Shown here: piece after piece, positions 21,061 through 32,985 of the stretch
Layout of the letters: each line of letters opens with the position of its first letter
Position numbering within the stretch: the first letter of the stretch is position 1
Assembly (NCBI GenBank): GCA_963575745.1
Contig: CAUYUJ010003055.1
Location: forward strand, 1-64,000
DNA length: 64,000 bases
Reading direction: 5' to 3'
Source: Prorocentrum cordatum
Taxonomy: Eukaryota > Sar > Dinophyceae > Prorocentrales > Prorocentraceae
Notes under the pieces: model-generated
The model's input: the letters and a program-made list of their open reading frames with translations, nothing else
Told to the model about the DNA's origin: nothing
Database searches by the model: none
Program-made: the position numbers and the translations under genes

Positions 21061-24030
21061 ATGTGGTATGGTTGTCGCTTGCGCACACTGGTCGCTTACA
21101 GGCTCGTATGTGTTCTGCCGGTGCTCTCAGGCCTTGCGCGTGTGATCGAATCGATGCCTGTATTGTGTTTGCATAGGTGTTGTTCACATCGCGCCCCCGC
21201 CCCGACGAACCTGACCCCACCCAAAACTAACATTGTTTTCTGTGTGTTAGGTTTATATGAGAAATATACACGATTTCGGCGAGCAAGGTAGCCCGTTAAT
21301 GCCCAAGTTGTATTTGCATTTTCATAGCGACGGTTTCGTTGAATCTATGTGTGTTCTTCAAGTGAGCGAAGCGTACCTCTTTAGTCTTCTCGATGGTGTA
21401 TGTCAATATGACCCGGGCGCAGGGGCCGTCGTAGTCGAACGACAAGATCGAATACATTTGGACGGTTTGTAATTTTGTGTTGAAGCGGGAAGGCACCGCC
21501 GCCGGGCATAGCAACATGTGTTTCAAATAAATCTGCGACGAGTAACCCTCCAGCAAACGACACGGTCGTCTCGGGATAGGCACAGTTCTACTTTTCATCC
21601 GCGTTACTATTTTGATACAAGATCCCAAAATTGTTGTTGTCATGTTATCTATGTCGACAATTCCTCGGGTATCCGAATTCTCGCACCGTCATTGTCGCAG
21701 CCATACGCCTTAAGCGCGTGACCAACAATTTCAAGATGTCTGATAGATCTTCAAGTGCACGACCAAGTTCTTTTTCAATATTTGTTAATTTCGCTTGCGG
21801 GTGACAAGTCGCATTTCCCGCTTACATATGACAACAAGTTCGCCAATATCAGCTTCAGCAATACGAAATGTATTGTGCGTGTTATTGTTAAGTTGAAGCT
21901 GTATTGATTTGTCGCGCAGTTGGGCTGGAGGAGTACCAACAAAGAAGTCAGAATACGCCTCACAAGCAGAGCCGTTCAAATGCCGCTTGTTTTTCTGAAT
22001 GATAACATTTAATGAGAAATTGGATTAACGGGATAGCGGCAACGAAAACGACCACGACCAACCCAAAACATGAAACCAAAACAGAAGACGTTTCATAACC
22101 TGTGGTTATTCCAGGATGTGGCGCCCAAGGCGTAATAATTTAAACATATGCAGCCCGTTTTTTTTTAATTTTTTTGAGAAAAAATGGAAGATTGAGAGAT
22201 ACGTATAGTAGAAATGGAAACAGGTGCAGAGATCGAAATCAACTACGATCTCCTGGGAAACCGTTGGAGATGCGTGATCCCAATTATGTAAGTATTATTG
22301 TCGAGTGAAAGCTGGACAAGTTCAACGCACCCTAATGTTGCACGCGGATGTTGTGTTGCACGCCGATGTTGTGGTGTAGATTGATTGGTGTTGTGGCGTG
22401 CACGGGCGTTGCGGTGCACGCGGTGCACGCATACATAAAGTGTATACAAGACATGGTTACTTCGGTGTACATACTGACACTGTACGCAAGCATTGCGGTG
22501 TACACACGCGTTGCGTTGCACAAAGTTATATGAGTGTTGGGATGCATGCGACCGCTCTGGTGTACTGAGGCGTGCGTTAGGGCAAATCGCCTTGTACATC
22601 CTGTTCGCGTTGTCGACGTTCTCGCCAATTGTGACTCGTCGTGTCGTCTGCGCGGGCGCGGTTTTGGTGCCGAACCACACGGCGGGGGGAAGGCATTATG
22701 TCACATCATGTCCGCCTTGACGCCACCACCGAACATACAAAAAATCGTTCTTGGTTAGAGTTTCAATAGGTTTACCGATTGGATTCATGAACTACGATCA
22801 TTGGTCTAGCTTCTTCTCAATATTTAGAGACACGGATCCGAGCATGTTATCATGTTGTTTTATCTGTTTGTTTGATTTCTTCTCTGGACTGTTAAGAAGA
22901 ATTCGCATTGACGAAACAAAATTAGCAACGAACGTTGATTGTGATTTGTATAGATTCACCCTTTCATCCTTACAAGATCGTGGCATTCGTAATTTGAGGC
23001 GTCTTGTGTGACGCGATTCCGATTAATTACGTTTGGAAATATTATGCAGGTTTCTCGGGGTAAGTATATTTGGGGACATCTTGATTTGGTATTTTTCGGA
23101 GTCTTTTGCAGTCCCTTGGGCGTGCATGGAGTGTTTTGATGCGATATTGGAGCCGTTTTGCGTTTTGTTGATTGTTCAGGTGGGAACTTCAAAAACAGTG
23201 ATTGTCTCTTGTCGTTTTTTTAAGAAGCATTTGAATGATCTGGAGGCGTCCACCATTTTGGGGGGTATATGGAAATATTGTTTTGGCGGTGGCCTCGCAA
23301 CCATGCGAAGCCACAAAGTTGATAAAATTAACCGTTTGGAAACGCATTTGGAAAATATGATGAATTTCGGTACGTTTTTGTTTGGCTTATGCGCATTTGG
23401 AGAATTTGTAGTTTTTGCATTTCCGTGTGATGTTCTGTTATGCAAGGCCTGACTGAGTTTTCAGCACATGGATATACACCACCGCCACATCGCAAAAACT
23501 GTGTCATTCTTAGCGACGGTGAATTTTATGATCATTGTTCGTTTCCGGCGGTTCACAACGCACGCGCACTATAATATGGTGATGTGCGTTATTTTTGATT
23601 ATAATTGATCACACAAAAAATATGGATTTCGTGCTTCTACATAAAATGCGAGAGCGGTGACACTTATGCATATCGCAAGCCGCCCAAATAAATCATTCAC
23701 AGAGCAACCTATGACCACGCAATACAGAGAATATTTCTTCTGATAAAATTCCCCAAAAAAGTGAGGAAGACATGAGGTGGTCCGCATATGACCTACCTCC
23801 ATTGGATTTCCGAGGAACCCACAAACATGGCGTTAATTGTGCAGATCGCGTTCCAAAAGGGGGCGTCCCCAAGTGGCCCACGATGATCATTTTCGCAAGA
23901 TCTCTCAAATAGCAAATGATGATTCTTTTCCAGCAGACGATGAATCGCAAGATCCTTGAAACAGCATATTAACGCGCGTGCATTTTTGTCAACCCACCAT
24001 TTTGAAATCATCGTTCTATATAGATGTTCT
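21061..24030. other. AT-richer DNA, no recognisable gene
   Basis: Composition drops sharply in GC compared with 1-21 kb. Frames such as 21257-21472 (+), 21296-21643 (-) and 23033-23452 (+) show no domain I recognise. A patch at 22320-22520 repeats GTTGNGGTGCACGCG-like 15-20 bp units. AG sites after pyrimidine runs (for example near 21249) could be splice acceptors, but no partner exon can be argued. Confidence 0.5.
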
Positions 24031-24043
24031 ATTTTGGCTTAAG
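24031..24043 (+). other. Possible truncated spliced-leader relic before the LINE
   Basis: ATTTTGGCTTAAG matches the last 13 bases of the dinoflagellate leader with one change (C to T). It lies 164 bp before the first ORF of the retroelement on the same strand. Thirteen bases with one mismatch could occur by chance, so this is tentative. Confidence 0.35.
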
Positions 24044-24194
24044 GGCTCAGGGCTTAGGGCTCGCGCGCCTTCCGCACACGTCGACCTTCGCTTTTCTCTT
24101 TTACTTGTGTTTCTGCCCTAACCGCTCACCCACTACACATCGAGATTGTTTGATATTAGTCTTGTACTCTTGTTTGTGACGGTACGACAATGGA

Positions 24195-24779
24195 ATGGCA
24201 TGGATCATAAATACCATCAGTCAGGTACCATGGGGCACCGTGGCAAATTGGGCGTCTCACGTAGGACAATTTCTGGGTGGTGTAGCTGCGTCTGCTATGC
24301 AGGGGTCGTGGGCTTTCTTAGCGACGTTGCCACAAGAGTGCCATTCAGCAATGGCCCACGCAACAATGGTGTGCAGAGGACACCGCATGCAATACGAGAC
24401 TGTGCCAGGGTTCGGCCCTATTGCCTTGGGCTGGGGGTGGATGCTTTTGGGTGGAGGGTTGGGTCTCTTCTTGGGTGTGATGATTACGATTACCAATATG
24501 CTTTCATGGAGGTGCGTCCGTGGGGACGCTGCCCCTGTCCAGATCGTGACACCGCAAGACCATTCCAAACTGGCTCTGATCAGGTATGTACAACAAGGAG
24601 GACGTCCTGCACTCCGGGAGCTTGCGTACGAATCCGGAATGACAGAAACGGCGTGGTTGTACCACTTGGTGGGTATCCGTCTGCCTTTGGTGGGCATCCA
24701 CGGCCTGCAGGGCGCACCTCCAGCACCAGGTATCCACGGCGCGCACGGTGCATTGCAAGCACAAGGTGTTTTCCAATGA
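24195..24779 (+). CDS. N-terminal ORF of the LINE, 194 aa
   Basis: Open frame of 194 codons starting MAWIINTISQVPW. A hydrophobic stretch at about residues 72-98 (GFGPIALGWGWMLLGGG onward) looks like a membrane helix. Residues 118-148 (LALIRYVQQGGRPALREL) look like a helix-turn-helix. It is the only long, compositionally normal frame in this part. I read it as the ORF1-like start of the retroelement because of its position before the RVGEATNPGP motif. No named family. Confidence 0.5.
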   Translation: MAWIINTISQVPWGTVANWASHVGQFLGGVAASAMQGSWAFLATLPQECHSAMAHATMVCRGHRMQYETVPGFGPIALGWGWMLLGGGLGLFLGVMITITNMLSWRCVRGDAAPVQIVTPQDHSKLALIRYVQQGGRPALRELAYESGMTETAWLYHLVGIRLPLVGIHGLQGAPPAPGIHGAHGALQAQGVFQ

Positions 24780-25033
24780 CTCCCAATTCATACGACATTC
24801 AGCACCCGCTGCTGTATACGATGGCATACACCATTCGTTTTCGTATGTTGGGTAATATTTGCACGTTGCAATCGTACATAATGTGGTTTTCGTGGTCTTA
24901 CACTCTTGCGTCGGCCAGTGCATGTGTGACACGGGACCTCCAGAGGTGGGTTGCGCGACAAATCAGAATTTGCAGGTATGGGTTAGCGGTGACTCATGTG
25001 CTGCCGTATCGATTCACACCGTGGGCGGGCATA

Positions 25034-25063
25034 CGTGTGGGAGAGGCGACCAACCCAGGACCA
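25034..25063 (+). other. RVGEATNPGP motif
   Basis: Encodes RVGEATNPGPHLP in a Pro-rich context. The RVGEA-x-x-PGP signature is, as I recall, a recurrent marker near the start of dinoflagellate LINE polyproteins. The last residues (NPGP) equal the end of 2A-type ribosome-skipping peptides, but the D-x-E part of 2A is not present. Confidence 0.7.
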
Positions 25064-25550
25064 CATCTTCCTCTTCCCCATCCATGTCCGATTCTAACTC
25101 CTACAAGTTCCCTCCCGGTTACGACCCCAGCACTCGCTCCTCCACCCGCTCCGCTCCCTGATCGTGCTTTACCGAAGTTTGCCTCTACCATTGCTCCACA
25201 TCCACTGCCTACGCTCTCGCCTCCGGCGCCCATCTTTGCCTGTCCGACCCCGGCTTCTATCACTCCAACTATTCCGACCCCGGATCTCGACGGTCCAATC
25301 GCAGGTACATCGACTAAGCCGACGGCTACTACGACTTGGACACGATACCCAATTTGCCTACGTATCACTCCTAACGGTGATCCCGGAGACCAGCGGAATC
25401 GATTGGTAACTGGTCCGTCATCGAGGACGGCTACACCGATACATATAACGATTGCGGCAACGACTATGTGTGCAAAGCGTCGCACATCGGCTCCGACTAC
25501 GGCATGCATTACGACGAATATTACGGGTACAGGGCTGGTTGCTCTTCTTA

Positions 25551-26235
25551 CCCCAGTTCCGGTTTCAGAAAATTTTCGAGCTTCCGCCATCCCAGCCACC
25601 TCCCAACATCCGACTCCAGCTCTTCTTCCGACTCCGGGCTGTGTGGCAGATATCTTCAGAACGCCAGTCCCACCTACGACGGGATCAAACGGCATTATCG
25701 GGAGGTTTCTGGTACGATTGCCCAGGTGGGGGTGCTACTCGGTTCGGGCATTACAAATGCATAAATACGATAACGATGTTATTGTAAGCTCGACCAAAAG
25801 ACGTTCGGGGGGGGTCCCCAACTGGTGCCAATTTCGTTTTCGTGAGCCCCAGAGCTTCCAACGTCCCACCGACTCCCCAACATCCTCGACTTCCGGTCTC
25901 AGGAAATCTTCGAGCTTCCGCTATCACACCTACTTCCCAACATCCGACTCCAGCTCTTCTTCCGATTCCAGGTTGCGTGGCAGGTACCTTCAGAACGCCA
26001 CTCCCTCCTACAACGGGATCAAACGGCACTATCGGGAGGTCTTTGGTACGATTGTTCGGTTGGGGGTGCTATTATGTTCGGGCATTACAAATGCATAAAT
26101 ACGATAACGATGTTATTGTAAGTTCGACCATCGGGGCCCTCAAAGACGTTCGGGGGGGGTCCCCAACTCGTCCCAATTTCGTTCTCGCGAGCCCCGGAGC
26201 TTCCAACGTCCCACCGACCCCCCAATATCCGAGCC
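25551..26235 (+). repeat. Two-copy tandem duplication, about 336 bp
   Basis: GGGCATTACAAATGCATAA recurs at about 25746 and 26082. Both copies contain GTTCGGGGGGGTCCCCAACT and CGGGATCAAACGGCA. The copies differ by 10-15 percent, so the duplication is not recent. It lies in the Pro-rich linker region of the LINE. Confidence 0.8.
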
Positions 26236-26719
26236 CAGCCTTCTGTCCGATCCCGGCTCCCCATTTTCGCTGAGGACCTCTGGCCCGACCCCGGGATAGA
26301 ATCCTGCAGGAATTTGCCGCACCGAATCCGAGGAGACAGGCAAGCGAACAACGACCGACGACGGCAAGACATATCAGTGTGCTTGCGGGGTGCTTGCTTA
26401 TGGTAGGAGGAGGGCGTGTGCCGGGACGCATGGGAAGTGGGATATTTTCTATACGTGTCGTTACGACGTTGACCTTATCGATGCGGTTTCGATGCCAATG
26501 GTTATTTGCAAAGGTTTGAATATGGATATGGGCATGGTCTATTTTCACAATTTGCCGGAATCGTTCTTCGTTATCGCTATAAATGCGGTCGTATTCGACG
26601 AAAGCTTGTAATCAGACTTACGGCGTTGCAATACCAACATTGCAACATACGAGAATGTCGTTAGTCATTCCGCCTCGATTAATTACTACCATACCGGTGC
26701 ACGCCAATATTCTGGAATG

Positions 26720-26749
26720 CGAGTCGGGGAAGCTAGACATCCAGGACCT
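26720..26749 (+). other. Second RVGEA-type motif (RVGEARHPGP)
   Basis: Encodes RVGEARHPGPPPDLRG, followed by GFRTGQPQQFEVDRLL. A second copy of the motif 1.7 kb after the first means either a duplicated 5' region or two nested LINE copies. Confidence 0.65.
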
Positions 26750-27679
26750 CCCCCTGACTTACGTGGAGCACGGCAACGGGCGCTAGATGCATTAGGAACG
26801 TTGGGGTTTCGTACCGGACAACCGCAACAATTTGAAGTTGACCGGTTGTTAAATATTACTTGGGGCGGACCGCCTTCAGATGCAGAACCGCGCCCCCAGA
26901 GATCTATTGCCGCAATGGCAATACCGATTCTTTCGACATGTCCGGACGTGGGCGGTCCACCCCAGCATCAAAACGTGGCACTACCGATCAAGACGAGGCC
27001 GACACCGGCGGTCACCAGGCCGATCCGAGTATGAACCACCTCCAGCGCGTCATCCAGCGTTACCTCCGGAGCCAGAACAGCCTGCACATGCACCTGCATG
27101 TCCAGCACCAGAAGCATTCCATTCTCTACAACCCTGGGGAAATTGGGTGGGCTGCGTCGTCTATCTTTTGGTTGGTTGGGCGTATTCCCAAGCAAGCGTC
27201 AAGCGTCAGTTGATGATCATGGATGTATTTCAAAAGCACGAGCGGAAACGAAGATGACCCAGTTTTTTTTCATTGGTTATCGAATTTCCTTGATTATTGC
27301 ACTCAAACGCCATTGGAAAATGTCTAGCCGCCGTTTGCGGCTCTTCGGTCGTTCGGCATTGCCATCCCTGCAGACGTAGGACCGTGGCTGCGCAACGAAG
27401 GTCGATGAACCAGCATAGTAAGGATAGACGCCCAAGAACACATTTTGGGGAGATCTATTGGCTGGTCGGCGGATTCCAAAATGCGTCCGGGGACCGTTTT
27501 TATGCGCATTCTTACGCAATGTTTGGTGGCACTCGAATCTGGGTACGGACGGGGTGGCGCAGACTACCACAATACTGCGAAACGCCCCGACATGGTTACT
27601 CTTCTTGTTCTCGTCACGCCTATTGCTACATCACACTCGGCATGGGGGTGCAGCCGGCGAAAGGGATTTGACAATGGTG

Positions 27680-28403
27680 ATTGGAAAAATCTTGGACAAC
27701 TCCCGGCGCATAGAAGGGAATCGTACCCCAGGGCAACTAGATACCGAATCACAGCGTCATCAACACGCTATGAAATTTGCTGCTGAAGGAGAGTTCAGCC
27801 ATGCAGCTCTAATCCCCTGGTACAGCCGAAGGGTCGCAACGTACCAGCTGAAGATCTCCTTCCTGGATCAGAATCGATTCGCTTAAAAGCTGCGGAAAAC
27901 CAGGCGGGGATTGAGTGCCGGCATGTTGGGAATCACATGAATTTTACATGATTTGATGCGCTGTTCGACGTAGCCCAGCGCCTCATTCAAGCAGAGATCC
28001 CAAACTATATTGCTGGTATGGTGAAAAATGTTGTCCTTCATTGCCCCGAAGAAAAACAACGACAAAATGCACGGCATTTCATGTGGGGATGTCTTCCGGC
28101 GGGTGGTTGCGAACATTATCGCCCGGCAGTTTCAAAACGAGTTCCGAACGGCCGTTTTCCCACATAATTTCGGCTCATGCAAAAGAAGCGGTACGGATGC
28201 GGCCGTTCATTTATTAATAATACATTACAGATGCGGATCCAGACGACAATTCTTAGTATCGACGGTGTGGAATTTTCGACCATGTATCTCGTGCTCAAAT
28301 GTTTGAACATTTATTGGCACACCCACGGTTTTCTCAATTAATGTTATTGGTTCGCAATTGGTATGGAACCGAAATTACTTTGTTGGGAAAATACATCAAA
28401 ATA
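27680..28403 (+). pseudogene. LINE reverse transcriptase, first part (broken)
   Basis: Readable blocks are HGISCGDVFRRVVANIIARQ (the GD-LRR-VA block of this RT family), FGSCKRSGTDAAVH (matching ...STRAGTE.. in relatives), TILSIDGV (motif A, with the catalytic Asp) and FEHLLAHPRFSQLML followed by VRNWYG and WENTSK. They sit in at least three frames. The upstream part (27680-27885) reads RRIEGNRTPGQLDTESQ and EGEFSHAALIPW, which fits the pre-RT region. Identification rests on remembered family consensus, not on a search. Confidence 0.7.
28394..28403. repeat. Target-site duplication, left copy
   Basis: CATCAAAATA, identical to 33337-33346. It brackets the inserted 4.9 kb element. Confidence 0.85.
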
Positions 28404-28413
28404 CGGCAGCAAC

Positions 28414-28570
28414 CGTTTCAGAACAAGTGCACAGCAGTTTCAAAAAAAGGCCGGTTTCAGAAAAAGGGCGTGCCGTTTCAGAAAAAGGCTGAGCAGTTTC
28501 AGAAAAAGGGCGTGTCGTTTCAGAAAAAGCGTGGGAGGTTTCAGGAAACGTGCGCGCGGTTTCAGAAAAA
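28414..28570. repeat. Left subterminal repeat array
   Basis: About seven units of GTTTCAGAAAAAGG plus 6-9 variable bases. A single unit in the opposite orientation lies at about 28662-28676. Confidence 0.85.
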
Positions 28571-29629
28571 TGGCCCACCCCCGATTTGTTGCCCGGGCCC
28601 CCGGGCTTCGACCCGACCTTGGACCGCGGGCCCTGCCCTTTTGCACCCGGACCCCCGCAGTTTTTTCTGAAACGGTCATTGTTGCATGGCCGTGCTTTGC
28701 TTCGGGAGGAGCGCGGAGGAGGCTGGAGGAGGCGGGAGGACGACAGGGAATGGAGCGGGCGTGAGTGAGATTGGGAGGGTTGGATTCGGGAGAGGCGCGG
28801 AAGGAGTTCGCCTCTTCCCGCTTCGCTTCCCGCTCCGGATTTTCGTCCGGCTCCGATTTCCGTTCGGTCCTCCTTTGCAAGCGCCAGTCGGAGATCCCTG
28901 CACGTCGCAGCGCTCCGTGTCTGAGCCGCTGGGGGCCCCGGTGCCGGCGTCGGGCTCCGAAGCCCCGGCACCCACTCGCGCCACAGCCTGCCACCAGCCT
29001 GGGCTCCACAGGCGACGGGGTACCCTCACTAAAATGGCGGCCGGCGCCGCCTCGTTCGGCGGCGGAGATCCGCGATTCTATGCCGCCACGCTGGTTCCGG
29101 GAAGGCTGTGCTGCCCGGCGGAAGGGGACGAGGAGGGGAGAAGCAGGCAGACGACGACGAATGCCCAGGCGGGAGGCCAGGGACGGCGGGGCGGGCGGGC
29201 AGGCAGAAGACGGGCCAGGCGGAGACAGCAGGCAGGGAGCAGGAGGAAAGGAAAGGAAGGGAAGCAACGAGCAGAAACGAAGGGAGGGGGAGGAGGGGGA
29301 GGAGGACAAGGAGGAGAGAAAGCAGCGGCCGCAAGCAGACAGGCCGGGCCAGGGGCCGGGAAAGAAGAGCCGCCCGCGACGAGGCTGCGGCCCCTACGGC
29401 GGCGACCTGGGCGGGGTGGCCGCCCGAACCCAGCGCGATGCGGCTTGGTGGGGATTGCCCTCTGCGGGATCCATCCACCGCCCCGCCGGGGAAAGGCCGG
29501 GCGGCGCGTGGGAGGGGTCGCCGGCGCGACGTTGGCGAAAGGGCGAGGGGGCGAGGGGGGCGCCCGCGCTGCCCAGCAAGAGCGGGGGAGGGGGGGGGGC
29601 GGGGCGCGCTAGACAGCGCAGTGGGCACC

Positions 29630-30303
29630 TCACACGGCGTCTGCCGTGGAGGCCGCCGTGGCCGCGGCCAGGCGGGCCGCTGCCACCCCCGCCCCTCCAG
29701 ACAGGGTCTGAAGGCGCCGCAACACCGCCCGCGCGCTCTCCCTGTGCAGGGAGACGGAAAATCGCTGGGCATGTTGGTCCGCAACCAGTGCGGCGTCTTC
29801 CCCCGTGGCGTCAGCCACCCGCTTGGCCAGGACCCCGAAGGCCCTGCGTGCCTCGCGGCCCCACCCGCCGCCGTGGGCTTCCACCGGAGGAAAGTGAAGC
29901 CCTGTGCCGCGCAGAGCCGCGCGGTGTCCTGGTGCTGCCTTTTGAACTCCTCGTGCCGCTCCGTCGCTGCGCTTGACGAAGCGGCCGACGCGGCGAGGAG
30001 ATCGGCGCGCAACCCTGACGTGGCGGCAAAGTCCCGGGCGGCCGCCGTGCCGTTGCGCCACCGCGGCAGGTAGACGTCGGCAGGGCGGCGGCCGTTGTCG
30101 CCCACCTGGGACCCGCCCTGCTCGCCCCCGGGGGTGGCCTCCCCGGCGGGGCGCGCGGGTAGCAGCCCCGGGCGCTCCAACTCCGCCCCGGCGTGGCTGG
30201 CGGCCAGGGCGTCGAAGAAGGCCTGGTTGCTCAGTGCGTTGTGGCGTTTGGTCCGGTCGCCGCGGCAGGCGCAGACCAAGGCGTGGTCGCAGAAAACGTT
30301 CAT
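29630..30303 (-). pseudogene. Fragment of LINE polyprotein C-terminal region
   Basis: Reads, from 30303 down, CDHALVCACRGDRTKRHNAL, then RRPADVYLPRWRNGTAAARD, ATERHEEFKRQHQDTARLC and, after a frameshift near 29880, VEAHGGGWGREARRAFGVLA, ending at a stop at 29630. The order and motifs (GDR-KRHN, RPADV-LPRW-G, EAHGGGWG) are those of the region after the reverse transcriptase in dinoflagellate LINEs. It is in opposite orientation to the host LINE, so it was brought in by, or fell into, the inserted element. Confidence 0.65.
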
Positions 30304-30309
30304 CGCGGA

Positions 30310-30740
30310 AAGGGCGGTCCTCCTTTTCCGACTCCGATTCCGACTCCCGTTCGGGCCTCCCCCGGCTTCGACTTTGGCTCCGGATTTTCGTCCGGTTCCG
30401 AAACCGATTCCCGTTTTGTCTTCCTCCAATTCCGATTCCGATTCCGACTCCCGTTCCGGCCTCCGGCTCCGACTCTGGCTCCAGATTTTCGTCCAGCTCC
30501 GTTTCCGATTCCCGTTCGGTCCTCTTCCCCTCCCGTTTCCGATTCCGACTCCCGTTCCGGCCTCCTCCGGCTCCGACTCCAGATCCGGGTTTTCGTCCGG
30601 CCCCGACTCCGATTCCCGTTCGGTCTTCTACTTGATGTTCCGACTACGATTCTGACTCCCGTTCCGGCCTCCTCCGGCTTCGAGTTTGGATCTAAATTTT
30701 CATCTGGTTCCGATTCTGATTCCGATTTGGTCTTGCCCAC
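30310..30740. repeat. Minisatellite, about 60-110 bp units
   Basis: Units of TTCCGATTCCGACTCCCGTT plus CCGGCCTCC and GGATTTTCGTCCGG repeat at least five times. A lone related unit lies at 28825-28885 on the other side of the LINE fragment, so the fragment sits between copies of the same minisatellite. Confidence 0.75.
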
Positions 30741-30779
30741 GCGCTCCAGTGTATGCTGGACCGACCGACCGACCTTCCT

Positions 30780-30853
30780 CTGCTTCCTCTTTTGATTCGG
30801 AGTATAAGAAAAAATTTGTCTACCTCGTTTGTCGATTTTTTTGTTTTTATATA

Positions 30854-30888
<35 letters not shown>

Positions 30889-30992
30889 TATAAAAAAAAA
30901 TGTTTATGAATATCCTCATAATACGTCTTGCGGGCTTAGTTGCGACGTCATCAGTGACGGAAAAGAGACATTAACCATTTTTTTATTTTTTT

Positions 30993-31031
<39 letters not shown>

Positions 31032-31660
31032 CAGACAAAAAACAAATGATACCTATTTACGGCTGACCTGAAATTGCCGCGATTTTCCGTGTGAGATTGC
31101 GGCCGGCACCGAGGTGTTGTCGGAACCCACGTTCTCCCGTACATAATTTGAAATGTTAGTAGCATATTCTGACGAAAATCATATGTTGTCCGGAAAGGTT
31201 TCCGGTAATATAACCGGACCCGGCCTTTATTCCACTTAAAAAATTAATAATGAGAGGATGAAGCAATAATTACACAATAGCAAAGGAACATATTCTGTCC
31301 GGAATGGTTTCCCGTCTCTCATTATTTCCACGACAGCAAAATGATTTTCAATTCGAATATTGCAAATCGTAGATTTAATAAAAAACGGCCGGGAAAACTA
31401 AAAACACGGCAAGACTTACACATAGATATGGTTCCAGTGGTTTCCGAATCCCATTCCGGTCTCAATATAGATAAACAGAATACACATATACAAAAATATA
31501 AGTATAATGGCCCCGAAGAGTGCGACTTTGCAGTGCCAACCCGTCCCGCTTCATTCCAATATGATTTCCGAACGTGCCCGCTGAGTGTCCGCTGGGTAGT
31601 CCAACGGGCGTATGAAATCCCACCAGCCCTTTAGGGCGTAGGTGGTCTAGAGCGTTTCCT
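30780..31660. other. AT-rich DNA with poly(T) and (TA)n, no gene
   Basis: Contains a T21-type run (30858-30883) and (TA)n at 31000-31027. No frame with recognisable content. Confidence 0.6.
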
Positions 31661-31754
31661 CTGCCAACCCCCCTTCTTTCCCTTCGGGGAGGGGTTTACC
31701 CCTCCCCTTACCCCTCCCCACTGACCTGGACGAGGCGTCTCGCGAGGTGTCAGG

Positions 31755-32750
31755 GACTCAAGACGGCTCCAAGAGCGAAAAAGCGAGAAAGCACAAAACA
31801 TTGATTTTCCTTAGGTTTTGGAAGGATTTTGGCCTCTTGGGGGGGCCCAAGAGGCGCTTCGAGGCACTCTAGAGGGGCAACCCTAATTGGAGCTCCCCCC
31901 TTCTTTGATAGATCTCCTCCAAGATGGCCCCAAGAGCGCCCCGAAGGCTCCCAAGAGCGCCCCAAGAGCGCCCCAAGAGGGCCCCAAGAGACCCCAAGAG
32001 GCCCCCAAGAAGCCTCTAAGAGGCTGCCAAGAGACCCCCAAGAGGCCCCAAGAGAGTTCAAGATGGCCCAAGACGGCTCCAAGAGCGAAAAGGCGAGAAA
32101 GCAAAAAACATTGATTTTCCTTAGGTTTTGGAAGGATTTTGGCCTCTTGGGGGGCCCAAGAGGCGACTCGAGGCACTCTAGAGGGGCAACGCTAATTGGG
32201 GACCCCCTCTTCTTTGATCGATCTCCTCCAAGATGGCCCCAAGAGCGCCCCGAAGGCTCCCAAGAGCGCCCCAAGAGCGCCCCAAGAGCGCCCCAAGAGG
32301 CCCCAAGAGGCGCCCAAGAGGCCTCCAAAAGGCTCCCAAGAGACCTCCAAGAGGCCCAAGAGGCTCCCAAGACGGCCCAAGACGGCTCCAAGAGCGAAAA
32401 GGCGAGAAAACACAAAACATTGATTTTACCTAGGTTTTGGAAAGATTTTGGCCTCAAGAAGGGCCCAAGAAGCGATTCGAGGCACTCTAGAGGGGCAGCG
32501 CTAATTGAGGACCCCCCCTTCTTTGATAGATCTCCTCCAAGATGGCCCCAAGAGCGCCTCGAAAGCTCCCAAGAGCGCCCCAAGAGCGCCCCAAGAGAGC
32601 CCCAAGAGGCCCCAAGAGGCCCCCAAGAGGCCTCCAAGAGGCCCCCAAGAGACCCCCAAGAGGCCACAAGAGGCTCCCCGAGATACGCAAGAGGCCCCCG
32701 GGACCGCCAAGAGGCTCCAAAGACGGCCCAAGAGGCCTCCAAGCTCGCCA
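31755..32750. repeat. Three tandem 310-bp units with internal CCCAAGAG minisatellite
   Basis: CAAGACGGCTCCAAGAGCG recurs at about 31761, 32070 and 32380, and a decayed fourth start lies near 32713. Each unit also contains TAGGTTTTGGAAGGATTTTG and a run of GCCCCAAGAGC-type 10-12 bp repeats. Related CCCAAGANGGC repeats occur at 42840-43400 and 44590-44815. Confidence 0.85.
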
Positions 32751-32755
32751 TTGTC

Positions 32756-32985
32756 CTCCTCCTCCTCCTCTTTTTCTTCCGCCTCCCTCCTCCCCCTCCC
32801 CCTCCTCCTCCTCCTCCTCCTCCTCCTCCTCCTTTTCCTTTTCCTCCTTCTCGTCCTCCTCGTCCTCGCAGTCCTCCATCTCCTCCTCCTTATCTTCCTC
32901 CTCCTCCTCCTCCTCCTGCTCCTCCTCCTCCTCCTCCTCCTGCTCCTCCTCTTCCTCCTCCTACTCCGACGACGACGGCTCCTCC
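32756..32985. repeat. (TCC)n microsatellite
   Basis: About 230 bp of TCC with few interruptions. Confidence 0.9.

Noticed and set aside
23033-23452. 139-codon plus-strand frame in AT-rich DNA
   Set aside because: Hydrophobic, Phe/Cys-rich with no motif; consistent with chance in AT-rich sequence.
24043-24061. GGGCTCAGGGCTTAGGG, telomere-like heptamers
   Set aside because: Only three to four imperfect units; too short to call a telomeric tract.
28418-28570. CRISPR-like spaced repeats
   Set aside because: Units are about 20 bp with 6-9 bp spacers, mirrored at 33165-33330 as element ends, in a eukaryotic genome.
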